Below are positions 18,192-26,481 of a stretch of DNA of 64,000 nucleotides, piece after piece. Each line of letters begins with the position of its first letter. The stretch's first letter is position 1. The stretch lies in NCBI RefSeq assembly GCF_900091565.1, contig NZ_FMCV01000012.1, forward strand, positions 1 through 64,000. Direction: 5' to 3'. The DNA is from Micromonospora marina. Its GTDB lineage: Bacteria; Actinomycetota; Actinomycetes; Mycobacteriales; Micromonosporaceae. The notes under the pieces were generated by a model, which saw only the letters and a program-made list of their open reading frames with translations, was not told the origin of the DNA and searched no databases. A program made the position numbers and the translations under genes.

Positions 18192-19172
18192 GTGAGTCAG
18201 CGGCGGCGCGGCACGCGGGACGCGCACGCGGAACTGCCCGCCTCGATGCGCGAGGCGGTGGACGACTTCGCCGACCACCTGTCGCGGGCCCGCAACCGGT
18301 CCGTCCACACCGTCCGGGCGTACGTCACGGATCTGGTGTCGCTGCTGGACCACGCCGTCCGGATGGGCTGCGCCGAACTGCCGGAGCTGGACCTCGCCGT
18401 GGTGCGCAGCTGGCTGGCGAAGCAGCGGACCATGGGGGCGGCCCGGACGACGATGGCGCGGCGCGCCGCCGCGGCCCGGACGTTCAGCGCCTGGGCGCAC
18501 CGGACCGGCCTGCTCGCCGACGACGTGGCGGCGCCGCTGGCCAGCCCCCGAGCGCGGCGGGAACTGCCCACCGTGCTGCGCGCGGACCAGGCCGCCGCCC
18601 TGATGGAGGCGACCCGTCCCGCCGACGTCCCGCAGGCCGGGGAACCGGCGGGCACGGAGGCGCCGGAGGCGGTGCTGCTGCGCGACCGGCTGCTGCTGGA
18701 GCTGCTCTACGGCACCGGGGTACGCATCAGCGAGGCGTGCGGCCTGGACGTCACCGACGTCGACCAGGACCGCCGGGTGGTACGCGTGCTGGGCAAGGGT
18801 GGGCGGGAGCGGTCGGTGCCCTACGGAGTGCCGGCTCAGCGGGCGCTCGACGCCTGGCTGCGCGAGGGCCGGTCCGCGCTGCTGAACGCGGGCTCGGGCC
18901 GGGCGCTGCTGCTCGGGGCTCGGGGTGGACGGCTCAACCCGACCACCGCGCGGCGGATCGTGTCGGGCTGGGCCGGTGCCGCCGGGGTGCCGCGCGTGAC
19001 GCCGCACGGGCTGCGCCACTCGGCCGCGACGCACCTGCTCGAAGGCGGCGCGGACCTACGCGCCGTGCAGGAGCTGCTGGGGCACTCGTCGCTCGCCAGC
19101 ACGCAGATCTACACGCACGTCTCGGTGGAGCGGCTCCGCGCCGTGTACCGGCAGGCGCATCCCCGCGCCTGA
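18192..19172 (+). CDS. xerC: Tyrosine recombinase XerC
   Basis: A 326-residue Xer-type recombinase that with XerD resolves chromosome dimers at dif. The N-terminal core-binding domain (HLSRARNRSVHTVRAYVTDL) precedes the catalytic domain with GTGVRISEACGL (Arg), GKGGRERSVPYG (Lys), TPHGLRHSAATHLLEGGADL (His-x-x-Arg) and IYTHVSVERL (the tyrosine nucleophile). All catalytic residues appear intact. The GTG start has no strong ribosome-binding site. Its position near dprA and the M23 gene follows the usual actinobacterial neighbourhood, but the strand is opposite to rpsB. Confidence 0.93.
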   Translation: MSQRRRGTRDAHAELPASMREAVDDFADHLSRARNRSVHTVRAYVTDLVSLLDHAVRMGCAELPELDLAVVRSWLAKQRTMGAARTTMARRAAAARTFSAWAHRTGLLADDVAAPLASPRARRELPTVLRADQAAALMEATRPADVPQAGEPAGTEAPEAVLLRDRLLLELLYGTGVRISEACGLDVTDVDQDRRVVRVLGKGGRERSVPYGVPAQRALDAWLREGRSALLNAGSGRALLLGARGGRLNPTTARRIVSGWAGAAGVPRVTPHGLRHSAATHLLEGGADLRAVQELLGHSSLASTQIYTHVSVERLRAVYRQAHPRA

Positions 19173-19260
19173 CCGCCGAAGGCGCGCGGGCGGCGTCGGT
19201 GAGACGGTCAGCGGGCCGAATCCGGCCGGTGCATGATCCATCCCGGGCTAGGATCGACGG

Positions 19261-20442
19261 ATGACGGTGCCACAGCCACCCGAGCCGATTCCCGGGGCTC
19301 GGCTGCTCTTCTCCCTCGATCCCGCCGTCAGCCACCTCAACCACGGTGCGTTCGGCGCCGTACCGATCGCCGTACAGCGCGCCCAGCAGCGCCTGCGCGA
19401 CGAGATGGAGGCCAACCCGCTGCGGTTCTTCACGCAGGGCCTGGTCGACCGGATCGCCCACACCCGGCGGCACCTGGCCGCGTTCCTCGGCGCCGATCCG
19501 GACGGCACCACGCTCGTCGGCAACGTCACCGCCGGTGCGGCAGTGGTGTTGCAGTCGCTGGCGCTGCGTCCCGGCGACGAGATCGTGACCACCGACCACG
19601 GGTACGGGGCGGTGGCGCTGTCGGTCGCCCGGGAGTGCGCCCGCACCGGGGCGGTGTCCCGCACCCTGCCGGTGCCGCTGACCGCCACCGACGAGGAGGT
19701 GGTCGAGATCGTCCGCGACGGGCTGCGCCCCGGGCGTACCAAGCTGCTGGTCATCGACCAGCTCACCTCGCCGACCGCCCGGCTGTTCCCCGCCGCGGCC
19801 CTCGTCGCGGTGGCCCGGGAGCAGGGCGTGCCGGTGCTGGTGGACGCCGCCCACGCACCGGGCATGCTGCCGGCCACAGTCGCGTCCGCCGGCGCCGACT
19901 TCTGGGTCGGCAACCTGCACAAGTGGGCGTACGCGCCGCGCGGCACCGCAGTGCTCGTGGTCGCGCCGCAGTGGCGGGAAAGGATCCAGCCGCTCGTCGT
20001 CTCCTGGGAGCAGGACAGCGGCTTCCCGATCCGGGTGGAGTGGCAGGCGACGCTCGACTACACCGGCTGGCTGGCCGCCCCGGTGGGCCTGTTCACGTTA
20101 CGTAGCCTCGGCGTGGACCGGGTACGCGCGCACAACGCGGCGCTGGCCGCGTACGGGCAACGGGTCGTCGGGGACGCGCTCGGTGTGGCGCCGGAGCGGC
20201 TGCCGGAGCCCGGCGGACCGGCGGTCGCCATGCGGCTGGTGCCGCTGCCGCCCGGTGTCGCGTCGACGCTGGACGCGGCCCGGGAGTTCCGGAGCCGGAT
20301 CGCCGACCGGCTCTCCGCCGAGGTCTCGATCGCCGGCTGGAACGGACGCGGCTATCTGCGGCTGTGCGGCCAGGTCTACAACACCCCCGACGAGTACGAC
20401 CGGCTGGCCGTCCGGCTGCCCACGCTGCTCGCCCAGGGCTGA
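19261..20442 (+). CDS. Class V PLP-dependent aminotransferase (isopenicillin N epimerase-like)
   Basis: A 393-residue fold-type I PLP enzyme. The N-terminus LNHGAFGAVPIAVQRAQQ is the glycine-rich substrate loop of cysteine-desulfurase/epimerase-type class V enzymes. VLVDAAHAPGMLP holds the cofactor-binding Asp, and GNLHKWAYAPRG holds the Schiff-base lysine. The specific reaction is unknown; relatives include isopenicillin N epimerase and the hercynylcysteine sulfoxide lyase EgtE, and no ergothioneine or beta-lactam genes are adjacent. Its last 67 bases overlap the 3' end of the convergent M23 peptidase gene. Confidence 0.88.
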   Translation: MTVPQPPEPIPGARLLFSLDPAVSHLNHGAFGAVPIAVQRAQQRLRDEMEANPLRFFTQGLVDRIAHTRRHLAAFLGADPDGTTLVGNVTAGAAVVLQSLALRPGDEIVTTDHGYGAVALSVARECARTGAVSRTLPVPLTATDEEVVEIVRDGLRPGRTKLLVIDQLTSPTARLFPAAALVAVAREQGVPVLVDAAHAPGMLPATVASAGADFWVGNLHKWAYAPRGTAVLVVAPQWRERIQPLVVSWEQDSGFPIRVEWQATLDYTGWLAAPVGLFTLRSLGVDRVRAHNAALAAYGQRVVGDALGVAPERLPEPGGPAVAMRLVPLPPGVASTLDAAREFRSRIADRLSAEVSIAGWNGRGYLRLCGQVYNTPDEYDRLAVRLPTLLAQG

Positions 20443-21146
20443 GCGACACCCGATCGCCCGTCGGCGGGGGCGGGGTGCAGCGGCAGCAACCGGACGCGAC
20501 CGAGCCCGAGCAGGGCCAGCGGATCGAGGTACTCCGCGTCGCGTCGCAGTCCCCAGTGCAGGCAGGCCGCCTCGGTGCAGCCCGGATGCCCGGCGAGCAG
20601 GTCGCCGACCGGCGTGCCGGCTTCGACCGGGGTGCCGGCGGTGAGGCGGGCACGGACCGGCTCGTAGGTGGTGCGCAGCCCGTCGGCATGGCCGACGGTG
20701 AGCACCGGCCGGCCGGCGACGGTGCCGGCGAACAGGACGACTCCGGCGCCGGCCGCCAGCACCGGGGCGCCGGGTGCGGCGGCGAGGTCGACGCCCCGGT
20801 GCCCGGACAGCCAGGGCTGCGGCGGCGGGTCGAACCGCCGCACCACCCGGGGCTCACCCGGCAGCGGCCACCGGAATCGCCCACCGGGTGCAACCCGAAG
20901 TCCCGCAGCCGAGCCGCCCGCCGCCGAAGCACCAGGAGCCGGGGCACCCGCTGATGCGGAAGCATCCCGCCCGCGCGCAGGTACGGCCGCAGGCGGCCCG
21001 GCCGCGAGCGAGTGGACCCCGACCCGGGACGACGACGGCGAGAGCCCGGCCGAGGACGACGGCACCACGGCCCGGGACGGCGTGAGGACGCCCGGCAGGC
21101 AGCCGACGAGGAACCACACCACCGCGTGAGAGATCGAGGAACGCAC
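20376..21146 (-). CDS. Exported M23-family metallopeptidase
   Basis: A 256-residue LytM-type peptidoglycan endopeptidase. An N-terminal hydrophobic segment (HAVVWFLVGCLPGVLTPSRA) is a signal peptide or anchor, followed by a Ser/Ala/Pro-rich linker. The catalytic domain starts near residue 90 with RFDPPPQPWLSGHRGVDLAA (the H-x3-D zinc ligands) and includes HWGLR (third zinc His). In other actinobacteria an M23 gene sits just upstream of rpsB; here it is 8 kb away. It converges with the aminotransferase gene with a 67-base overlap, so its last ~22 codons are antisense to that gene. Confidence 0.88.
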   Translation of the reverse strand: MRSSISHAVVWFLVGCLPGVLTPSRAVVPSSSAGLSPSSSRVGVHSLAAGPPAAVPARGRDASASAGAPAPGASAAGGSAAGLRVAPGGRFRWPLPGEPRVVRRFDPPPQPWLSGHRGVDLAAAPGAPVLAAGAGVVLFAGTVAGRPVLTVGHADGLRTTYEPVRARLTAGTPVEAGTPVGDLLAGHPGCTEAACLHWGLRRDAEYLDPLALLGLGRVRLLPLHPAPADGRSGVAQPWASSVGSRTASRSYSSGVL

Positions 21147-21277
21147 GCGAGCACCCTGCCGACCCCGGGCACCGTCCCGCGTGCCGCACGCGGCCGTCCT
21201 GTGGACGACGCACCGGCTGTGGACGAGCGCCGGAATCGGGGCCGATCTGCTACGGCCGGGACGCCTATGCTGGCCGG

Positions 21278-21937
21278 GTGACGAAGGACTGGTACGCCTG
21301 GCACAGCGACTACGACCAGCCCGAGTCCGCGCTGGCCCGGCGGCTCGCCGAGGTGCGGCAGCGTGTCGCCGACGCGCTCGACGCCGCGCCGCCCGGCCCG
21401 CTGCGCGCGCTGAGCCTGTGCGCGGGTCAGGGCCGCGACCTGATTCCGGTGCTGGCCACCCACCCCCGTGGCGGCGACGTGACCGCCCGCCTGGTCGAGC
21501 TGGACGCGCGTAACGTCGACCTGGCCCGCCGTGCCGCCGCCGACGCGGGGCTCACCGGCGTGGAGGTGGTGACCGGTGACGCCTCGCTGACCGACCGCTA
21601 CGCCGATCTGGCCCCGGCGGATCTCGTGCTGGTCTGCGGCATCTTCGGCAACATCACCGACGACGACATCCGGGCCACGGTGCGGCACTGCGCCTCGCTC
21701 TGCGCCACCGGCGGCACGGTGCTGTGGACGCGGCACCGGCGCGAACCGGACCTGGTGCCGGCCATCTGCGAGTGGTTCGCCGAGGAGGGCTTCGACCCGG
21801 TCGCGGTGAACAGCCCGGCCGACGGTGTGTGCGTCGGCGCGCACCGATTCACCGGCACGCCCCGCCCGTTGGCGGCCGGGGAGCGGATGTTCGCGTTCGT
21901 GGGTTACGACGTGCTGGAGCGGACGGAGCAGCAATGA
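21278..21937 (+). CDS. Class I SAM-dependent methyltransferase
   Basis: A 219-residue methyltransferase. Motif I is ALSLCAGQGRDLIPVL, with VELDARNVDLARRAAADAGL as the strand-2 acidic region and VTGDASLTDRY as the next SAM-contacting loop. The substrate is unknown. The GTG start at 21278 is 131 bases from the divergent M23 gene. The stop overlaps the start of the molybdopterin oxidoreductase gene by four bases (ATGA), so the two are cotranscribed and coupled. Confidence 0.85.
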   Translation: MTKDWYAWHSDYDQPESALARRLAEVRQRVADALDAAPPGPLRALSLCAGQGRDLIPVLATHPRGGDVTARLVELDARNVDLARRAAADAGLTGVEVVTGDASLTDRYADLAPADLVLVCGIFGNITDDDIRATVRHCASLCATGGTVLWTRHRREPDLVPAICEWFAEEGFDPVAVNSPADGVCVGAHRFTGTPRPLAAGERMFAFVGYDVLERTEQQ

Positions 21938-23040
21938 CCACTGTGGACGATGCCAGCCGGCCCTCCCGGGTGGCCGGGCCGGACGAGGCGATCAGTGCCG
22001 AGGAGCTTCAGCTCGCCGCGCGCAACCACGGCATCCCGCTGGAGGCGCTGCGGTACGACGTGACCCCGGCGGGCCTGCACTACCTGCTCATCCACTACGA
22101 CATCCCGGACGTCGACCCGGCCGCGTACGCGCTGAGCGTGTCCGGCGCCCTCGATCGTCCACTGCGGCTGGACCTGGCGGCGCTGCGCGACCGGCCCCGG
22201 GTGACCCACCGCGTGACGCTGGAGTGCGCGGGCAACGGCCGGGCGCTGCTGCGTCCCCGGCCGGTCAGCCAGCCCTGGCTGGTGGAGGCGGTGGGCAACG
22301 CCGAGTGGACCGGTACGCCGCTGGCCCCGCTGCTGCGCGAGGCCGGCCTGTCCGGCGACGCGGTGGACGTGGTGTTCACCGGCGCGGACCACGGGGTGGA
22401 GCGCGGCGTCGAGCAGGACTACCAGCGGGCGCTGCCGGTGGCCGACGCGCTGCGTGAGGAGGTGCTCCTGGCGTACGAGATGAACGGCGCTCCCCTGCTG
22501 CCGCAGCACGGCGCGCCGCTGCGCCTGATCGTGCCCGGCTGGTACGGCATGGCGCACGTGAAGTGGCTGCGGGACATCACCGTGACGACCGAGCCGTTCG
22601 ACGGCTACCAGAACGCGGTGGCCTACCGGCTGCGGCGCGACGCCGACGACCCGGGCGTGCCGGTGACCCGGATCGAGCCGCGTGCGCTGGTGCGTCCGCC
22701 CGGGTTCCCGGATTTCATGTCCCGCACCCGGGTGCTGCGGCCCGGGCCGTGCACTCTGGACGGCCGGGCCTGGTCCGGCCACGCGCCGGTGACCTCGGTC
22801 GAGGTGACGACGGACGGCGGCGGGACGTGGGCACCGGCGGTCCTGGACGAGCCGTCCGGGGGCGAGTGGGCGTGGCGCCGATGGTCGGTGACCTGGACGG
22901 CGACGCCGGGGCGGTACGTGCTGGGGGCCCGGGCGACCGACGCATCGGGGCGCACCCAGCCGGTCGAGCAGCCGTGGAACCGGGGCGGGTTCGCGAACAA
23001 CCTGGTGCAGCGGGTCGAGGTGGTCGTGCCGGCGCAGTGA
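21934..23040 (+). CDS. Sulfite-oxidase-like molybdopterin oxidoreductase
   Basis: A 368-residue protein with the sulfite oxidase molybdenum-cofactor domain, including the Mo-ligand cysteine in TLECAGNGR (C98) and the conserved segment WYGMAHVKWLRDITV. The C-terminal ~100 residues match the Mo-co dimerisation domain (ITSVEVTTDGG-like strand, here VTSVEVTTDGGGTW). There is no heme domain, Tat signal or membrane helix, so it is probably a cytosolic enzyme of unknown electron partner. It overlaps the methyltransferase gene by four bases and converges with the DUF2469 gene, whose stop is 12 bases away. Confidence 0.88.
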   Translation: MTTVDDASRPSRVAGPDEAISAEELQLAARNHGIPLEALRYDVTPAGLHYLLIHYDIPDVDPAAYALSVSGALDRPLRLDLAALRDRPRVTHRVTLECAGNGRALLRPRPVSQPWLVEAVGNAEWTGTPLAPLLREAGLSGDAVDVVFTGADHGVERGVEQDYQRALPVADALREEVLLAYEMNGAPLLPQHGAPLRLIVPGWYGMAHVKWLRDITVTTEPFDGYQNAVAYRLRRDADDPGVPVTRIEPRALVRPPGFPDFMSRTRVLRPGPCTLDGRAWSGHAPVTSVEVTTDGGGTWAPAVLDEPSGGEWAWRRWSVTWTATPGRYVLGARATDASGRTQPVEQPWNRGGFANNLVQRVEVVVPAQ

Positions 23041-23052
23041 TCCGGCGCCGGG

Positions 23053-23376
23053 TCAGCTCCCGAACCCGGAATCTGCGGGAAGCGAGATGTCGGGCTTTTC
23101 GAGCTCTTCCACATTGACGTCCTTGAACGTCATAACTCGAACATTCTTGACGAACCGGGCAGGACGGTACATGTCCCACACCCAGGCGTCGTGCATCTCG
23201 ACCTCGAAGTAGACCTCGCCGTCGGAGTTCCGCACGTGCAGGTCGACCTGGTTGGCCAGGTAGAAACGGCGCTCGGTCTCCACCACGTAGGAGAACTGAC
23301 GGACGATGTCGCGGTACTCCCGGTAGAGCTGAAGCTCCATCTCGGTCTCGTACTTCTCGAGATCTTCCGCGCTCAT
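23053..23376 (-). CDS. DUF2469 protein
   Basis: A 107-residue acidic protein matching DUF2469, found almost only in actinobacteria and usually next to rnhB. The typical opening is MSAEDLEKYETEMELQLYRE, followed by YREYRDIVRQFSYVVETERR and a Tyr/Trp-rich middle (EVEMHDAWVWDMYRPARFVK). Function unknown. Its ATG overlaps the rnhB stop (ATGA), so it is translationally coupled to rnhB. Confidence 0.92.
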   Translation of the reverse strand: MSAEDLEKYETEMELQLYREYRDIVRQFSYVVETERRFYLANQVDLHVRNSDGEVYFEVEMHDAWVWDMYRPARFVKNVRVMTFKDVNVEELEKPDISLPADSGFGS

Positions 23377-24254
23377 CGCACTCCGCCTTCCATGACCACA
23401 TCTTCCCCCACCGACGCCGGAGGTCGCGGCTGCTCGCCCAACGCCACGCCGACGGTACCCCCTGACGCGCCGCAGCGCCCCATCGGCTCGTCCGGGCGGC
23501 CGGCGAACGCGCCGGGCCCGAGACCCGGCAGCCCGGCCGCGGGCTCGGGCGGCACCGCGTCGGTGCCGTCGCCCGCCGGGCGGCGGGCGCGAGGAGGCCG
23601 GCCGTCCCGTCCGGAGACGGCGGCCACGTTCACGTACGAGAAGCGGTGTTCCCGGCAGGGCCCGAGCGCGCGCAGCGCTGCGCTGTGCTCGGCGGTGATG
23701 TAGCCCTTGTGCTCGGCGAAGCCGTAGCCGGGGAACCGCCCGTCCAGGTCCACCATGATCCGGTCCCGGGTGACCTTGGCCAGCACGCTCGCCGCCGCCA
23801 CACACGCGGCCACCCGATCACCCTTCCAGACCGCCAGGCCCGGCACGTCCAGCCCGTCGACGCCGAAACCGTCGGTCAGCACGTACTCCGGGCGGGTGGT
23901 GAGCGAGGCGAGCGCCCGGCGCATCGCGGCGAGGTTGCACACATGCAGCCCCCGGGAGTCGACCTCCTCGGCGGGGACGACCACCACGGCGTACGCCAGG
24001 GCCCGTGCCACCACCTCGTCATGGACGCGCTCGCGGGCGGCGGGGGTGAGCAGCTTGGAGTCGGCCAGCTCGTCGATCTCGCCGCGCCGCCCCTCGGGCA
24101 GGATCGCGGCGGCGGCCACGAGCGGCCCGGCGCAGGCGCCCCGACCGGCCTCGTCGGCGCCCGCCACGTGCCGGAAGCCACGCCGTTGCAGGGCGCGTTC
24201 CAGCGCGTAGAGGCCGCCGTCGCGGCGGACCACTGTGCGCGGCGGGGTCAACAT
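23373..24254 (-). CDS. rnhB: Ribonuclease HII
   Basis: RNase HII removes ribonucleotides from DNA. The catalytic motifs are present: VAGADEAGRGACAGPLVAAA (Asp-Glu of the DEDD set), ADSKLLTPAARE, and SVLAKVTRDRIMVDLD with later acidic residues. The 293-residue length exceeds the usual ~220-240 because of a ~75-residue Gly/Pro/Arg-rich C-terminal tail after FSYVNVAAV. It overlaps the upstream Nudix gene by seven bases and the downstream DUF2469 gene by four. Confidence 0.95.
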   Translation of the reverse strand: MLTPPRTVVRRDGGLYALERALQRRGFRHVAGADEAGRGACAGPLVAAAAILPEGRRGEIDELADSKLLTPAARERVHDEVVARALAYAVVVVPAEEVDSRGLHVCNLAAMRRALASLTTRPEYVLTDGFGVDGLDVPGLAVWKGDRVAACVAAASVLAKVTRDRIMVDLDGRFPGYGFAEHKGYITAEHSAALRALGPCREHRFSYVNVAAVSGRDGRPPRARRPAGDGTDAVPPEPAAGLPGLGPGAFAGRPDEPMGRCGASGGTVGVALGEQPRPPASVGEDVVMEGGVR

Positions 24255-24715
24255 GCGCCGCCTCCCGCCAGCACGGCGCCGAGCCGGCCGGGCAGGTCCG
24301 GCGGGTAGTAGCGCTCGGCGGAGGCGGCCAGCTCGGCGACCGGCCACCAGCGGTGCCCGTGCACGCTCGCCCGCTCGACGTCGTCGAAGCCGGCCGTGTC
24401 GACCTCCCAGCCCGTCACCCGGACCAGGTAGAACTGCTGGTCCTGGCGGTACCAGACGCCGTCGAACGGGAACTCGACCGTGTCCGAGAAGACCGGCGCG
24501 CCCAGCTGCGCCGGGGCCAGCCGCAGGCCGGTCTCCTCGGCCAGCTCCCGGGCGGCGCCGTCGGCCGGGGACTCCCCCGGGTGCAGCCCGCCGCCGGGGG
24601 TGAACCAGTAGCGGTGCCCCGGCCGGGCGGGATCACTGCCCTCGAAGAGCAGCACCCGGTCGGACGCGTCGACCAGCAGCACCCGGGCCGCGCGACGAGG
24701 GGTGTAGACGGTCAC
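24248..24715 (-). CDS. Nudix hydrolase
   Basis: A 155-residue Nudix protein. The Nudix box reads GLHPGESPADGAARELAEET (G-x5-E-x7-R-E-x2-E-E), complete. The N-terminus RRAARVLLVDASDRVLLFEG is the first strand pair of the fold. The substrate is unknown; small single-domain members act on nucleotides or sugar-nucleotide derivatives. It overlaps rnhB by seven bases and is probably cotranscribed with it; a hairpin separates it from lepB upstream. Confidence 0.9.
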   Translation of the reverse strand: MTVYTPRRAARVLLVDASDRVLLFEGSDPARPGHRYWFTPGGGLHPGESPADGAARELAEETGLRLAPAQLGAPVFSDTVEFPFDGVWYRQDQQFYLVRVTGWEVDTAGFDDVERASVHGHRWWPVAELAASAERYYPPDLPGRLGAVLAGGGAC

Positions 24716-24747
24716 CGCACCAGCCTGCCAGACGCCTGCGACGAACG

Positions 24748-24785
24748 GCCACGCCCTCCCGCCCTCGACGGCGGGACGGCGTGGC
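24748..24785 (-). terminator. Hairpin terminator after the lepB pair
   Basis: GCCACGCC and CCCGCC pair with GGCGGG and GGCGTGGC, with a two-base internal loop on each side. It lies 20 bases after the stop of the second lepB on the minus strand, ahead of the Nudix gene. Confidence 0.7.
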
Positions 24786-24805
24786 GGGGCGTGGCGCGGG
24801 CGGGC

Positions 24806-25438
24806 TCAGGGATTGGGGATCCCGTCGAACTGCTCGGGGACGCTGAGCAAGGTCGCGCGGCCGACCGGCCAGAAGATGGTGAAGGCCCGGCCGACGACCT
24901 CGCCCTCGGGGATGGTGGCGACGTTGATGTCCTCGCCCGACTGCTGCCAGTGCTCCAGCGAGTCGCCGGACGCCTCCCGGTGGTCACCCATGACCCACAG
25001 GCGCCCCTCCGGCACGGTGATGTCGAAGTCCTGGTCGGCGGGCTTGTTGCCGGGGAAGAGGAACGGCTCGTCGATCGGCTTGCCGTTGATGACCAGCCGG
25101 TCCTGCCCGCCGGTGCGGTCGCAGCAGACCACGTGATCGCCGCCGACGCCGATGATCCGCTTGATGAAGTCCTCACCGTCGGGGTCGCCGCTCCACTCGG
25201 TGGGCGCCTTGAACACGATCACCTCGCCCCGGTGCGGCGAGCGGAAGTCGTAGACCAGCTTGTTGACAAGCACCCGATCGTCGATCTTGAGGGTGTTCTC
25301 CATGGACTGCGACGGGATGAAGAAGGTCTGCAGCACGAAGGCACGCACCAGCACCGCGACCAGGATCGCCACGCCCAGGAGGATGGGCAGCTCCTTCCAG
25401 AAGGAGCTGCGGGGCTTCTCGGTCTGCTCGTCGATCAC
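24806..25438 (-). CDS. lepB: Signal peptidase I (second copy)
   Basis: A 210-residue type I signal peptidase that cleaves signal peptides at the outer face of the membrane. One N-terminal transmembrane helix (ELPILLGVAILVAVLVRAFV) is followed by box B IPSQSMENTL with the catalytic Ser45, and DFIKRIIGVGGD with the catalytic Lys93; GDHREASGDS is box E. All essential residues are present. Its GTG start overlaps the stop of the first lepB by four bases. Two or more adjacent signal peptidases at rplS are usual in Streptomyces relatives. Confidence 0.93.
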   Translation of the reverse strand: MIDEQTEKPRSSFWKELPILLGVAILVAVLVRAFVLQTFFIPSQSMENTLKIDDRVLVNKLVYDFRSPHRGEVIVFKAPTEWSGDPDGEDFIKRIIGVGGDHVVCCDRTGGQDRLVINGKPIDEPFLFPGNKPADQDFDITVPEGRLWVMGDHREASGDSLEHWQQSGEDINVATIPEGEVVGRAFTIFWPVGRATLLSVPEQFDGIPNP

Positions 25439-26313
25439 GGGAGGAGCCTACGTCCAAGGGTGCGGCGCGGTCGCCCCGAACCCGCCAGAACGGTGAGCGT
25501 CGCCGCGAGCGGAAGGATCACAACGACGCCGCCGACCGGGTCGGGATCCACCGGCCCCGCCGCGGGCGCGGCGTCCGACCGGGGCACGCTCGTGAACGTC
25601 TCGGGGACGGGCAGACTGGTCCACCGCTGCGACGGCCAGACGATCATGAAGGCGCGGCCGACCACGTTCTCGATCGGCACCGGCCCCTGACATCGGGCGT
25701 CCTGCGAGACCAGCCGGTGGTCACCCATCACGAAGATCTGCCCCGGTGGCACCACCACCTCGGTGAACTGCCGGGACCGGCACTCCTTCGGATTGGGCGG
25801 CAGCTCGACCGGGGAGTCCTCGAAGATGTACGCCTGCTCGTCCAGCGGCATCCCGTTGACGACCACCCGGCCGTCGTCGCAGCACCAGACCTTGTCGCCC
25901 GGCACCCCGATGACGCGCTTGATGAAGTCCTTCTCGCCGGGGCGGCTGACGCCCACCAGATCGCCGAGCGTCCGGCCGGCCCGCCCGGCGAAGTCGGCCG
26001 GCGGCGCGGGCGCCTCCTGGGCGACCCAGCGGTCGGTGCCCCGGAACACCACCACCTCACCGCGCACCGGGTCGCGGACGTCGTAGACGACCTTGTTGAC
26101 GAGCACCCGGTCGCCGACGAGCAGCGTGTTCTCCATCGACCCGGAGGGGATGAAGAACGCCTGGAGCAGGAACGTGCGGATCAGCACGGCGAGGCAGAAC
26201 GCCACGATCAGCAGCAGCGGCAACTCCTGCCAGAGCGGCATCTGGCGGCGACTGCGACGGGCCCGCCGGCGCCAGGGATCGACGGTGCCGTCCTCGTCAA
26301 CCATGTGCACCAT
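25435..26313 (-). CDS. lepB: Signal peptidase I (first copy, with C-terminal membrane helix)
   Basis: A 292-residue type I signal peptidase. An N-terminal helix (LPLLLIVAFCLAVLIRTFLL) precedes FIPSGSMENT (Ser59) and DFIKRVIGVPGD (Lys132), with GDHRLVSQDAR as box E. A second hydrophobic stretch near the C-terminus (GGVVVILPLAATLTVLA) suggests a second transmembrane anchor, absent from its tandem paralogue. An insert between boxes C and D (APAPPADFAGRAGRTLGDL) also differs. The ATG at 26313 has GGAG six bases upstream. It lies downstream of rplS with a hairpin between. Confidence 0.93.
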   Translation of the reverse strand: MVHMVDEDGTVDPWRRRARRSRRQMPLWQELPLLLIVAFCLAVLIRTFLLQAFFIPSGSMENTLLVGDRVLVNKVVYDVRDPVRGEVVVFRGTDRWVAQEAPAPPADFAGRAGRTLGDLVGVSRPGEKDFIKRVIGVPGDKVWCCDDGRVVVNGMPLDEQAYIFEDSPVELPPNPKECRSRQFTEVVVPPGQIFVMGDHRLVSQDARCQGPVPIENVVGRAFMIVWPSQRWTSLPVPETFTSVPRSDAAPAAGPVDPDPVGGVVVILPLAATLTVLAGSGRPRRTLGRRLLP

Positions 26314-26331
26314 GCCACTCTCCGGTCCGCG

Positions 26332-26392
26332 GAAACGACACTACCGCCCGGGAGTCCCCTCGGAGACCCCACGGGCGGCAGTGGACCGTTTC
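26332..26392 (-). terminator. Hairpin between rplS and lepB
   Basis: GAAACG plus ACTACCGCCCG pair with CGGGCGGCAGT plus CCGTTTC, a long stem with small internal loops. It lies about 90 bases after the rplS stop on the minus strand and probably separates the ribosomal transcript from lepB. Confidence 0.6.
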
Positions 26393-26481
26393 GCACCGTC
26401 CGGCTACGCCCGTACCGACCAGGGTAATGCGGTCTGGTGGATACGACATCCGCGCAGCTCGGGCGGCGTGGCGTACGGAAT

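Noticed and set aside
17905..18195. A 96-codon open frame before xerC
   Set aside because: Arg/Gly/Ala-rich translation of a low-complexity GGC tract, with no ribosome-binding site.
19261..23040. A secondary-metabolite cluster (aminotransferase, methyltransferase, oxidoreductase)
   Set aside because: The genes are not in one operon, an M23 peptidase gene lies between them on the other strand, and no core biosynthetic enzyme, carrier or transporter is present.
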